Below are positions 7,130 through 15,278 of a stretch of DNA of 64,000 bases, piece by piece. Origin of the DNA: Clostridiales bacterium (GTDB lineage: Bacteria; Bacillota; Clostridia; Christensenellales; CAG-138). Position 1 is the stretch's first letter. The number at the start of each line of letters is the position of its first letter. The notes under the pieces were generated by a model that searched no databases, was not told where the DNA came from, and saw only the letters and a program-made list of their open reading frames with translations. The stretch is taken from assembly GCA_918244965.1 (NCBI GenBank), contig CAKJYC010000004.1:1-64000 (forward strand). The letters run 5' to 3'. A program made the position numbers and the translations under genes.

Positions 7130-9076
7130 TTATGCTTTCTTTGCAAACCAGCCGATGAACTCGGCGCAGCCGGTATCGCTGTAGGTGCCGGTGAAGTTGC
7201 AGTAAATGTTATACTTGCCGCCGACATTTTCACCGGGTGACCACTTGCCGCTGAAATTACGGACGTAAACGGTTTCACCGGACTTGTTGAGCGTCATCTT
7301 GACAATGACCTCGCCGTCGATCTCGATCGCTTCTACGACTGTAGCCGTAATGCGGATACCGTAGCTGCTCGTAGCGTACTGCGCTTGATTCGCAAGCAGC
7401 TCGTCGATCTTGACGTTCTTCGGGATCTCGATATACGTCTTGGTCTTGTTATAGTACTTGACGAACGCATTTTTGTCCTCAAAGCTCTTCGTTACGGTGA
7501 ACTTCGTACTGCCGCTTTCCGCGCCTTCCTTCACGGCGTCGAGCGTAATCACAGACATGCCGTAGAACGAAGGATCCATGGTGATCTGGAAGGAGAAGTT
7601 GCCGTCATTGTCGACGTTCACACTGCCGCAAAGCACGTTCGTGGAATTATCGCTTGTTGCAGTCAGTGTTGCGCCGGGCAGCGTCGTACCGGTGACGGTC
7701 AGCTTGCCGGATTTGTCAGCACGCAGTGCATCGGTCTTGACTTCGAGCTTCATTTCTTCCGGAATGAACTTGTAAGCATGAATTGTGATTTCCTTCGTGT
7801 CGGAAACACAATCATTCTTCGTGGCGACGATCGTTATGGTCTCTTCATCATCCTCGGTTGCGCCGGCCGGGAAGCTGAAGTCCTGCATGATCTTACCGCC
7901 CTGATATACGACCGTACCGACGCCGTTGATCGTAACCTCCGCGGCAGGATCGTCGATCGTCGCTTCGATCGTAACGGTGTTGGATTCAGGCGCCATGATC
8001 ACGCCGTTTTCATCCGCGACCGGTGCGGTAACGGTGATGTTCAGCTTCGGGAACGTGCGCGTAAACGACGGACAATTGACGCTGTACGAAGAACCGTCTG
8101 CACCCGTGATGGTGATGCTCGGCGTAAAGGTAACCTCGGAATCCTCAAGCGGTGTGTTGAGATAGAACACCTCGACCGGGATCTTGACCTTGCGCTGCAT
8201 GTCACGTTCTTCTTCGTTGACAAACTTATAATCGTCCTGATGCGGGAACTCGATGGTCAGCGTTGATTTCGCGGGAACAACGACCGTGATCGCGATAAAA
8301 TCTGCGTTGTTTTCATCGCGATACTCAAGAAGCTGTGCGTTCTTGGCGTCAAGATCGGTCTTTTCGGGCGCTTGCGTAGCGGCAGTGCCGGGCTCGGTCG
8401 ATGCAGTCTCGACAGGATCACCGGTGCCGGGGTTGTCAACTGCGGTCGTACCCTGCTTGCCGGGATCGTTGCTCTTCTTGCTGCAGCCAAGCTGATCCTT
8501 CAGGAAGATCCCTGCGATCACAACAATGATGCCGACGATCACGACGATGATCGCGATCAGCAGGACAGTGAACAAGGTGTTGTTCTTTTTCTTTTGTTGT
8601 TTGCGCTTGGGCGGCGTGGGTTCATACTCGAACGACTCATCGCTGTTTTCCAGCGCTTCTTCGTCGTTGTAAATGCTGTCTTCTTCGGCAGACTCTTCTG
8701 CGGGCGCGGGCTCTTTGTCGCTTTCTTCGGGTTCTTCCTGTGCGACAGGCTTACGACGAGAGGAATTGCGTGCAAACAAAAGAACCTCGGTATCCTCTTC
8801 GGGTTCTTCCTGTACCGGCTCGGATGCAGGCGTTTCAACAGCTTCAGGCGCTTTCTCCGGCTCCTGGTCGGGTTCGGGCTTGGGCTCCGGTTCCCTGACG
8901 CGTTCCGACTGTTCCGGTGCGACCCAGGAAGGACGGCTGAACCGGCGGGTCGGCTGCTGCTCTTCGACAGGCGCTGCAGGCTGTTCGGGCGCCGTTTCGC
9001 CCTTCAGATTTGCGGCGCAGACCTTGCAGAATGTTGCATGATCGGGATTATATGCTCCGCATTCCTTACAAATCAT
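7130..9076 (-). CDS. Zinc-ribbon, single-pass membrane protein with extracellular beta-sandwich domains
   Basis: 648 residues in four parts: an N-terminal zinc ribbon (CKECGAYNPDHATFCKVC, residues 3-20); a long Pro/Glu-rich acidic linker (about 25-155); one membrane helix (LFTVLLIAIIVVIVGIIVVI, about 167-190); and an extracellular part with at least three Ig-like or bacterial-filament-like repeats (for example NTVTIEATIDDPAAEVTINGV and GKLTVTGTTLPGATLTATS). The ribbon would be cytoplasmic and the repeats outside, suggesting envelope sensing or anchoring; this is inference. AGGAGG lies seven bases before the ATG. An extended -10 promoter is upstream. Confidence 0.75.
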   Translation of the reverse strand: MICKECGAYNPDHATFCKVCAANLKGETAPEQPAAPVEEQQPTRRFSRPSWVAPEQSERVREPEPKPEPDQEPEKAPEAVETPASEPVQEEPEEDTEVLLFARNSSRRKPVAQEEPEESDKEPAPAEESAEEDSIYNDEEALENSDESFEYEPTPPKRKQQKKKNNTLFTVLLIAIIVVIVGIIVVIAGIFLKDQLGCSKKSNDPGKQGTTAVDNPGTGDPVETASTEPGTAATQAPEKTDLDAKNAQLLEYRDENNADFIAITVVVPAKSTLTIEFPHQDDYKFVNEEERDMQRKVKIPVEVFYLNTPLEDSEVTFTPSITITGADGSSYSVNCPSFTRTFPKLNITVTAPVADENGVIMAPESNTVTIEATIDDPAAEVTINGVGTVVYQGGKIMQDFSFPAGATEDDEETITIVATKNDCVSDTKEITIHAYKFIPEEMKLEVKTDALRADKSGKLTVTGTTLPGATLTATSDNSTNVLCGSVNVDNDGNFSFQITMDPSFYGMSVITLDAVKEGAESGSTKFTVTKSFEDKNAFVKYYNKTKTYIEIPKNVKIDELLANQAQYATSSYGIRITATVVEAIEIDGEVIVKMTLNKSGETVYVRNFSGKWSPGENVGGKYNIYCNFTGTYSDTGCAEFIGWFAKKA

Positions 9077-9115
9077 ATATATACCTCCTATTGCAGTTCT
9101 GGTTTATACACAAGT

Positions 9116-9124
9116 ATTATATCA
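9116..9124 (-). promoter_or_regulatory. Extended -10 promoter of the zinc-ribbon membrane protein
   Basis: TGATATAAT on the minus strand, 39 bases before the start codon. The -35 position (CACTTC) is poor, as is common when a TGn extension is present. Confidence 0.6.
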
Positions 9125-9225
9125 TAAAATTTCACACAGAAGTGACTAATATGTAAACAATTTGCGATTTATCAAGTTTTTTTTGCCTGAAAACAGGGTT
9201 TTCGGTGTGATTGCGTGTTTCGTTC

Positions 9226-9254
9226 TTGAAACATTTTGAATAATATGGTATTAT
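9226..9254 (+). promoter_or_regulatory. Promoter of the cysteine desulfurase-thiI operon
   Basis: TTGAAA (9226-9231), 17-bp spacer, TATTAT (9249-9254) with a TGG extension just before the -10 box. Confidence 0.65.
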
Positions 9255-9279
9255 CAACATCGCATAAGGGTGAATGAAT

Positions 9280-10425
9280 ATGATCTATTTTGACAACAGC
9301 GCAACGACACAGACCCTGCCGGAAGCGGCGCAGCGCGCGGCGACGGCAATGACACAGGGGTTTTACAACCCGGCGGCGGCATACAGCGCCGCATACGCTG
9401 TAGAGAAGGAAGTCGAAAATGCGCGGAGCTTTGCCGCTTCGCTTTTGGGTGCAACTGCACAGGAGATCATCTATACCTCCGGCGGAACGGAATCGAACAA
9501 CATGGCGCTGTTCGGCTCTCTGCGTCCCGTTCGCGGCAAGAAACGCATTGTCATCACGGCGGTAGAGCATCCGTCGGTATTTGAAACGGCCAACGCCGCA
9601 GCGGATGCGTCCGGCGCAGAGCTTGTCTACGCGCCGCTGAAGGCGGACGGTACAGTTGATATCGAACGGCTGGGCGAGGTCCTGACCCGCGATACTGCGT
9701 TTGTCAGTATCATGCATGTCAACAACGAAGTCGGAAGCGTAAACGATCTTGTCCGCATCGCCGAAGCCGTCCGGACGTTTTCGCCGAACGCGATCCTGCA
9801 TGCGGACGGTGTTCAGGCATTTATGAAAACAGATCTGCACAAGCTTCCCGTAGACCTGTATTCCGTATCGGCGCATAAGCTCCATGCACCGAAGGGCGTC
9901 GGGTTTCTGTATCTTCGGAACGGGATCCGGTTTGCAGGCGGTCAGATCGGAGGCGGACAGGAACGAAACCTGCGCAGCGGCACAACGAACGTTCCGGGGA
10001 TCCTCGGATTCGATACCGCGCTGCGTACATATCATGCAAACAAGACGGCGTGGCATGCGCAGATGCGCCGCGTCAAAATGCGGTTGTATCGCAATCTCAT
10101 CACACTGCCCGACGTTGTACTGAACGGACCTGCCGCAGAGGAAGGCGCACCGCATATTCTGAACCTTTCGTTCCTCGGCGTCCGCGGAGAGGTGCTGCTT
10201 CATGCGTTGGAACGGTATGATGTGATCGTATCGACCGGTTCGGCCTGCTCGGCGAAAAAGCAGGGCAAGAACCGTATCCTGAATGCGATCGGCATCACCG
10301 GCGCGCGGCAGGACGGCGCGATCCGGTTCAGCTTCTGTCCGTTTAACACAGAGGAAGAGGCGGACGCCGCATCGAATGTGATCGAGGGACAGCTTCGCTT
10401 TCTGCGCAGATATAAAAGGAGATAA
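9280..10425 (+). CDS. Cysteine desulfurase (NifS/IscS class)
   Basis: 381 residues. PLP enzyme of aminotransferase class V with YFDNSATTQTLPEA at the N terminus, SGGTESNNMALFG, the HADGVQ block, the Schiff-base Lys in SVSAHKLHAPKGVG and the mobile Cys loop STGSACSAKK. It removes sulfur from cysteine and holds it as a persulfide for transfer. The start at 9280 is preferred over the ATG at 9274 because AAGGGTG (9266-9272) is seven bases upstream. ThiI begins two bases after the stop, so this enzyme is probably the dedicated sulfur donor for tRNA 4-thiouridine, as with NifZ-ThiI in Bacillus. Confidence 0.9.
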   Translation: MIYFDNSATTQTLPEAAQRAATAMTQGFYNPAAAYSAAYAVEKEVENARSFAASLLGATAQEIIYTSGGTESNNMALFGSLRPVRGKKRIVITAVEHPSVFETANAAADASGAELVYAPLKADGTVDIERLGEVLTRDTAFVSIMHVNNEVGSVNDLVRIAEAVRTFSPNAILHADGVQAFMKTDLHKLPVDLYSVSAHKLHAPKGVGFLYLRNGIRFAGGQIGGGQERNLRSGTTNVPGILGFDTALRTYHANKTAWHAQMRRVKMRLYRNLITLPDVVLNGPAAEEGAPHILNLSFLGVRGEVLLHALERYDVIVSTGSACSAKKQGKNRILNAIGITGARQDGAIRFSFCPFNTEEEADAASNVIEGQLRFLRRYKRR

Positions 10426-10427
10426 CA

Positions 10428-11597
10428 ATGGAAAAAGTCATATTGGTACGATATGCAGAGATCCATCTGAAGGGACTGAACCGCCCGTTCTTTGAACGCC
10501 TGCTTGTTGACCGCATCAAACAGGCGCTGAACCCGATCAAGGCAAACGTGACGCGCGAACAGGGACGCATCTTTGCCTACGGCGTCCCGGAAGAAGAGAT
10601 CGAGCGATGCGTTGATCGGCTTTGCCGCGTGTTCGGCATCCATTCCGTCAGCGTTGCGCGCTGCGTGGAAAAGGACTGGAACGCCATCCGGGAAGCCGCG
10701 ATCGAGGAGACGCGCCCGTATGCGTCCGGCGCGGACGGATTGACGTTCAAGTGCTTTGCACGTCGCGCGGACAAGCGGTTTCCGATGACGTCGGAGCAGA
10801 TTTGCCGCGAACTCGGCCATGAGCTTCTGGAAGCCTATCCGAATCTTTCGGTCGATGTGCATCATCCGAAGCTGCCGGTCACCGTTGAGATCCGTCAGAA
10901 CAATGCATTCGTGTACACGGGCGAGGTCCTTGGCGCAGGCGGCATGCCCGTCGGCTCAAACGGAAAGGCGATGCTCTTGATTTCCGGAGGCATCGACAGC
11001 CCCGTTGCAGGCTATATGATCGCAAAACGCGGAGTTATGCTTGACGCGATCCATTTTTACAGTTATCCTTATACAAGTGAACGCGCGCGTGACAAGGTGA
11101 TCGAATTGACAAAGCTGGTCGCGCGATATGCCGGACGGATCAATCTGTACCTGGTTCCGTTCACCGAGATTCAGCTGACGATCTACGACAAATGCCCTTC
11201 GACCGAAACCACGGTGCTGATGCGGCGGCTGATGATGAAGATCGCCGAGCGGATCGCGAAGGATACCGGGTCGCTTGCACTGATCACCGGTGAGTCGATC
11301 GGTCAGGTGGCAAGCCAGACGATCGAATCGCTCTGTGTGACAGACGATGCCGTTTCCATGCCGGTGTTCCGGCCGCTGATCGGCTTCGATAAGGAAGAGA
11401 TCGTTGAGAAGGCGGAGAAGATCGGCACGTTTGAAACGTCGATCCTCCCGTATGAGGACTGCTGTACGGTGTTTGTACCGAAGCATCCGGTCACAAAACC
11501 GAAGGTGGACAAGCTGCGCGAAAGTGAAGCACTTGTCGATTTTGAACCGCTGATCGAACAGGCGATCGCAGCGACGGAACGGATGGATATCCGCTGA
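10428..11597 (+). CDS. thiI: tRNA 4-thiouridine synthase ThiI
   Basis: 389 residues. N-terminal ferredoxin-like and THUMP domains (about 1-165) bind tRNA; the PP-loop ATPase domain follows with LLISGGIDSPVAGYMIAKRG. It adenylates U8 of tRNA and replaces oxygen with sulfur. Like Bacillus ThiI and unlike the E. coli enzyme it has no C-terminal rhodanese domain, so sulfur must come directly from the desulfurase encoded immediately upstream. The ATG follows that gene's stop with an AAGGAG ribosome site. Confidence 0.92.
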   Translation: MEKVILVRYAEIHLKGLNRPFFERLLVDRIKQALNPIKANVTREQGRIFAYGVPEEEIERCVDRLCRVFGIHSVSVARCVEKDWNAIREAAIEETRPYASGADGLTFKCFARRADKRFPMTSEQICRELGHELLEAYPNLSVDVHHPKLPVTVEIRQNNAFVYTGEVLGAGGMPVGSNGKAMLLISGGIDSPVAGYMIAKRGVMLDAIHFYSYPYTSERARDKVIELTKLVARYAGRINLYLVPFTEIQLTIYDKCPSTETTVLMRRLMMKIAERIAKDTGSLALITGESIGQVASQTIESLCVTDDAVSMPVFRPLIGFDKEEIVEKAEKIGTFETSILPYEDCCTVFVPKHPVTKPKVDKLRESEALVDFEPLIEQAIAATERMDIR

Positions 11598-11636
11598 ACA
11601 AAGTATCCTGGATTCTTACGGAAAGGAGGAATACAA

Positions 11637-11885
11637 ATGAAACTGATTCTTGCAATCATCGGACTCGCGCTTGTGCTTGTGATCATTGCTGGCGCTGTTC
11701 TGTACATTCTGAATGAAAAAGGCATCCTTAAGGGACCGCTGTCTGACTGGATCACCAAGGTGAAGAACAGCATTCTCGGTATCAAAGATGATACGGAGGA
11801 AATGATCGATCAGATGAAAAACAGTGAGATCGTGCCGGGCCGGGGAAGTATCGTTCTCTTTGCGGCAGAATGGAATCTTCTGTAA
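11637..11885 (+). CDS. Small single-pass membrane protein
   Basis: 82 residues: one N-terminal hydrophobic helix (LILAIIGLALVLVIIAGAVLYIL) and a short charged tail (DDTEEMIDQMKNSE). A strong AAGGAGG ribosome site lies seven bases before the ATG and a terminator follows at 11895. It is placed 39 bases after thiI and is probably cotranscribed. No family is recognised; the last 15 or so residues (GSIVLFAAEWNLL) look less constrained and may reflect a drifted stop. Confidence 0.65.
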   Translation: MKLILAIIGLALVLVIIAGAVLYILNEKGILKGPLSDWITKVKNSILGIKDDTEEMIDQMKNSEIVPGRGSIVLFAAEWNLL

Positions 11886-11894
11886 CGGTACCGG

Positions 11895-11924
11895 TCGCAG
11901 ATGCGGCTTCGCATTGCGATTTTT
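11895..11924 (+). terminator. Terminator of the desulfurase-thiI operon
   Basis: TCGCA-G-ATGCG, loop GCTT, CGCAT-TGCGA, then TTTTT. A ten-pair stem with one bulged G. Confidence 0.75.
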
Positions 11925-11928
11925 GTAC

Positions 11929-11960
11929 TTGACAAAACAGGAGCCGGGTGCTACTATAAC
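11929..11960 (+). promoter_or_regulatory. tRNA-Pro promoter
   Basis: Consensus -35 TTGACA (11929-11934); the -10 region TACTATAAC (11952-11960) gives a 17-bp spacer to TACTAT. GAGCCG (11941-11946) and CGGCTC (11964-11969) form an inverted repeat around the -10 box. Confidence 0.7.
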
Positions 11961-11977
11961 ATTCGGCTCCGATATCT

Positions 11978-12054
11978 CTGGGTGTAGCGCAGTTTGGTAG
12001 CGTGCTTGAATGGGGTTCAAGAGGCCGAGAGTTCAAATCTCTCCACCCAGACCA
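11978..12054 (+). tRNA. tRNA-Pro (anticodon GGG)
   Basis: 77 nt with an encoded CCA end. Acceptor stem CTGGGTG/CACCCAG pairs fully; anticodon stem CTTGA/TCAAG encloses the loop ATGGGGT, placing GGG at 12012-12014. The T-arm has GTTCAAAT. Anticodon GGG reads CCC and CCU proline codons. It has its own promoter and terminator. Confidence 0.95.
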
Positions 12055-12056
12055 TG

Positions 12057-12092
12057 TCGCTGTGAACGATGACTCGTTCGCAGCGATTTTTA
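12057..12092 (+). terminator. Terminator of tRNA-Pro
   Basis: TCGCTGTGAACGA, loop TGAC, TCGTTCGCAGCGA, then TTTTTATTT. A 13-position stem with one mismatch. Confidence 0.85.
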
Positions 12093-12173
12093 TTTGCATC
12101 TTTTTCGGAAATGGGGTAGATTCGGCGCATCAAATGTGATACAATCATTCCAGAAACAATCAGGAGGGCATTT

Positions 12174-13559
12174 ATGGAACGTACTGTCGCATGGAACACC
12201 TATAACAAAACCGATCTCAGAAAGCTCGAAGCCGTGTCGAAGGAATACCGCGCATTCCTGGACGCCGGCAAAACGGAACGCGAATGCGTTGCCGGCGCGA
12301 TTGAACGCGCAAAGGCAGCAGGCTATCGCGATCTCAAAGACGTCATCCGTGAGAACGGCGCACTGAAAGCGGGCGATCGCGTCTATGCGGACTGCATGGG
12401 CAAGGCGATCATGCTGTTTATCGTCGGCAAACAGCCGATGGAGAAGGGCTTCAACATCATCGGCGCACATATCGACTCGCCGCGCATGGACCTGAAGCAG
12501 AATCCGCTGTATGAGGATTCCGGCCTTGCGTACCTTGATACGCATTACTACGGCGGCATCAAAAAGTATCAGTGGGTCACGATCCCGCTGGCCTTGCACG
12601 GCGTCGTCGCAAAGAAGAACGGTACGCTCGTCAACATCGTGATCGGCGAGGATGAGAATGATCCGGTCGTCGGCATTTCGGACCTTTTGATCCACCTGTC
12701 CGCCGATCAGCTGCAGAAGAAAGCAGCCGTCGCCATTGAGGGCGAGGATCTGAACGTCATCATCGGCGGTATGCCGCTGAAGGACGAGGAGAAGGAGCCT
12801 GTCAAGGCGAATATGCTGAAGCTCCTCAAGGAGAAATACGACATTGAAGAAGAGGACTTCCTCTCCGCCGAAATCGAGGTCGTTCCGGCAGGCAGGAGCC
12901 GTGAGCTCGGCCTGGACCGCAGCATGATCATCGGCTACGGACACGACGATCGCGTATGCGCATTTGCACAGATCAAGGCGATGCTTGACGTCAAGACCAC
13001 TCCGGAATCTACCTGCTGCTGCATCCTTGCCGACAAGGAAGAGATCGGTTCCGTCGGAGCGACCGGCATGCATGCAAAATACTTTGAGAACACAGTCGCG
13101 GAGATCATGAACCTGACCGGCGAGTATTCCGAATTGAAGCTGCGCCGTGCGCTCACCAATGCGCATATGCTGTCCTGCGACGTCAGCGCCGGCTTCGATC
13201 CGAACTTTGCGGGTGTGTTTGAAAAGAAGAACAGCGCGTTCCTCGGAAAAGGCGTTTGCTTCAACAAATACACCGGCGCGCGCGGCAAGAGCGGCTCGAA
13301 CGACGCCAACGCCGAATACATGGCAAAGCTGCGCAAGTGGATGGACGACGCCAAGGTTCGCTATCAGACGGCCGAGCTCGGCAAGGTCGACGCGGGCGGC
13401 GGCGGCACGATCGCCTATATCTGCGCCGAATACGGCATGGAGGTTATCGACAGCGGAGTTGCCGTTCTGTCCATGCACGCGCCGTGGGAGATCATCTCCA
13501 AGGCTGACCTGTATGAAGCATTCAAAGCATACCGTGCATTCCTGCTCAAGGCGGAATGA
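12174..13559 (+). CDS. M18-family aminopeptidase
   Basis: 461 residues, the usual size of bacterial aminopeptidase 1 / M18 enzymes. Metal-binding motifs are GAHIDSPRMDLK (about 99-110), CILADKEEIGSVGATG and the C-terminal HAPWEIISKADLYEAF. It is a cytoplasmic dinuclear zinc peptidase that trims N-terminal residues from peptides. Ribosome site GGAGG lies seven bases before the ATG, with an extended -10 (TGATACAAT, 12137-12145) upstream and a terminator downstream, so it appears monocistronic. Confidence 0.88.
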   Translation: MERTVAWNTYNKTDLRKLEAVSKEYRAFLDAGKTERECVAGAIERAKAAGYRDLKDVIRENGALKAGDRVYADCMGKAIMLFIVGKQPMEKGFNIIGAHIDSPRMDLKQNPLYEDSGLAYLDTHYYGGIKKYQWVTIPLALHGVVAKKNGTLVNIVIGEDENDPVVGISDLLIHLSADQLQKKAAVAIEGEDLNVIIGGMPLKDEEKEPVKANMLKLLKEKYDIEEEDFLSAEIEVVPAGRSRELGLDRSMIIGYGHDDRVCAFAQIKAMLDVKTTPESTCCCILADKEEIGSVGATGMHAKYFENTVAEIMNLTGEYSELKLRRALTNAHMLSCDVSAGFDPNFAGVFEKKNSAFLGKGVCFNKYTGARGKSGSNDANAEYMAKLRKWMDDAKVRYQTAELGKVDAGGGGTIAYICAEYGMEVIDSGVAVLSMHAPWEIISKADLYEAFKAYRAFLLKAE

Positions 13560-13573
13560 CACAAATAGTTCAC

Positions 13574-13602
13574 AAGCGGAAGGGACTTCCTTCCGCTTTT
13601 TT
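13574..13602 (+). terminator. Terminator of the M18 aminopeptidase gene
   Basis: AAGCGGAAGG, loop GACTT, CCTTCCGCTT, then TTTT. Confidence 0.88.
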
Positions 13603-13604
13603 CG

Positions 13605-13633
13605 TGGACAAACGGCGGAATATGATGTATACT
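13605..13633 (+). promoter_or_regulatory. Promoter of the surface-protein cluster
   Basis: TGGACA (13605-13610), 17-bp spacer, TATACT (13628-13633), directly after the previous terminator. Confidence 0.7.
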
Positions 13634-13652
13634 GTGATAAAAGGTGAATTTT

Positions 13653-15275
13653 ATGCGCAGTAAGATCTGTATTATCATAATCCTTATACTGGTTGTCTTT
13701 TCGATAGCAGGCTGTCATACCGAAGAACCTGTTGCCGTTGTTGAAACACCCGTGCCTGAAACGCCTTCGCCGACCGAGACAGCAGAAAGCACGGTTATGC
13801 TCGAAGCGCTTTCGTCCGGAGAGGAGGAGGTCGCGATTACCGTTACAGAGCCTCCGACGCCAACACCTGTGCCCACTGCGGAACCGACGCCGGAACCGAC
13901 AGCGACCCCTGAACCAACCGCAACGCCGGAGCCGAATCCGTACGCCGGCATCTGGACGATTGAGGACCTGCCGCTTTCACTGGAGCTTCGAAACGACGGG
14001 ACATATGTTGTTTCGACGACCGACGAGGATCGGACCGGTACGTTTACATCTGATGCGTCAGGCGTTGAGCTGCACGTTTCCGAAACCCGGACCGTAAAAA
14101 TGACATATTATTCCAAATCGGACGTCATGAAGATCAACGATTTCAAGTTGATTCGGGATGATCTTATTTTGCTCACCGAGCTTGATATGATCCCGAAATC
14201 GTTCGTTGCGGAAAACGATGATCTGACAGTCACAGTTCGCGGCGCGGTCGTGGACGCCGTTTTGAAAAACGGGCGGCAGATGCAGCAGTACTGCTTTACC
14301 CTGCAGGGGCTTCAGCCGGCCGCCAAATCGCGCGATTGGTTCGACGTCACGGATTCCGGCGAACCATCCGATACGCTTCATGTTTTCAAATATGATGGCA
14401 AATATACATTGTGGACACGCGATGCAGAGGGGAATGCATATCAGCCGATCGACGTCACGGTGGTTTCCGGCTTCCGCTATCCCATTCGGGCGGAGGGGCT
14501 TGAATCCGTGCATACGTCCGTGAAAACACTGTTGAAAAACGAACATGTTTCGATCGACGATATGAATCGCAAGATCAGCCGTGATATCGTCGCAGCAGGA
14601 TTGTATACCCGTGCGGGCGTCGTTACGTCCGGCATATCGCTGATCTCGCATATGGCAGAGTACGGGTATTCCATCGTATATCAGGGCCACGGTGCCTATC
14701 AGGCTGCGAGAGACTGGGGCGTGAATCCGAATTGGGGCGCAAAGCTGGACAAGCCGACCTCCGATGCAAACGGCGTCTATTACTATACCGGCATGCAGTG
14801 CGTGGCAAGTATCGTATGGGCGAATAAGCAGGCAGGCATGAACATGTGCTCCGAGGTCAATTCCAAGATCGGTACGCTGGGAGAGCGCACAAAAGCGCGC
14901 GACAACAAGATCGACTATGACCGGGCCGAATCCGGCGATATCGTCAAAACCAGCACGGGACACTATCTGATGATCGTCGACCGTCTTGATCAGAATCGGG
15001 ATGGCGCAGACGACGCTTATCTGACCTACGAAATGTGGGCGCCGCATTTAACGCTGCTTGTCCAGACATTCCGTGCCATGCGCGGCAGAGAGTTTTTCTC
15101 GATGGACGCATATTTCGACAATACGGGCAGGAATACAAAAAAAGCGTCGTACTGGAAGAACACATTCCGTATTCCGCTCGAAGAGCTTCCTCTGTATCTG
15201 CAGGAGGCGCAGCAGACGGAGATGACCGGACGCAGCTTTGAAGCACTGCTCAACGATCTTGGATTCGAGAGGTAA
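13653..15275 (+). CDS. Lipoprotein with C-terminal cysteine-hydrolase-like domain
   Basis: 540 residues. Lipoprotein signal with lipobox IAGC (Cys at residue 21), then a Pro/Thr/Glu-rich spacer of about 60 residues (PTPEPTATPEP repeats), a small beta domain, and a C-terminal domain with GMQCVASIVWANKQAG followed by ESGDIVKTSTGHYLMIVD. The conserved-looking Cys near a helix start and the downstream His fit a papain-like NlpC/P60 or CHAP-type fold, so a peptidoglycan or peptide hydrolase is plausible but unproven. The ATG at 13653 is preferred over GTG at 13644 because AAGGTGA (13641-13647) is five bases upstream. First gene of a three-gene surface cluster. Confidence 0.75.
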   Translation: MRSKICIIIILILVVFSIAGCHTEEPVAVVETPVPETPSPTETAESTVMLEALSSGEEEVAITVTEPPTPTPVPTAEPTPEPTATPEPTATPEPNPYAGIWTIEDLPLSLELRNDGTYVVSTTDEDRTGTFTSDASGVELHVSETRTVKMTYYSKSDVMKINDFKLIRDDLILLTELDMIPKSFVAENDDLTVTVRGAVVDAVLKNGRQMQQYCFTLQGLQPAAKSRDWFDVTDSGEPSDTLHVFKYDGKYTLWTRDAEGNAYQPIDVTVVSGFRYPIRAEGLESVHTSVKTLLKNEHVSIDDMNRKISRDIVAAGLYTRAGVVTSGISLISHMAEYGYSIVYQGHGAYQAARDWGVNPNWGAKLDKPTSDANGVYYYTGMQCVASIVWANKQAGMNMCSEVNSKIGTLGERTKARDNKIDYDRAESGDIVKTSTGHYLMIVDRLDQNRDGADDAYLTYEMWAPHLTLLVQTFRAMRGREFFSMDAYFDNTGRNTKKASYWKNTFRIPLEELPLYLQEAQQTEMTGRSFEALLNDLGFER

Positions 15276-15278
15276 CGG

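Noticed and set aside
9178-9202. Possible terminator (CCTG-AAAA-CAGG then GTTTT)
   Set aside because: The four-base-pair stem is too weak and no gene ends nearby.
11941-11969. GAGCCG/CGGCTC repeat as a terminator before tRNA-Pro
   Set aside because: No T-run, and it surrounds the -10 box; at most an operator or chance.
12090-13718. 542-codon open frame opposite the M18 aminopeptidase
   Set aside because: Overlaps a gene with clear motifs, crosses its terminator, and has no start signals.
13860-13945. Short DNA repeats resembling a CRISPR or tandem-repeat array
   Set aside because: They encode the PTPEP-type linker in frame; unit length varies and there are no spacers.
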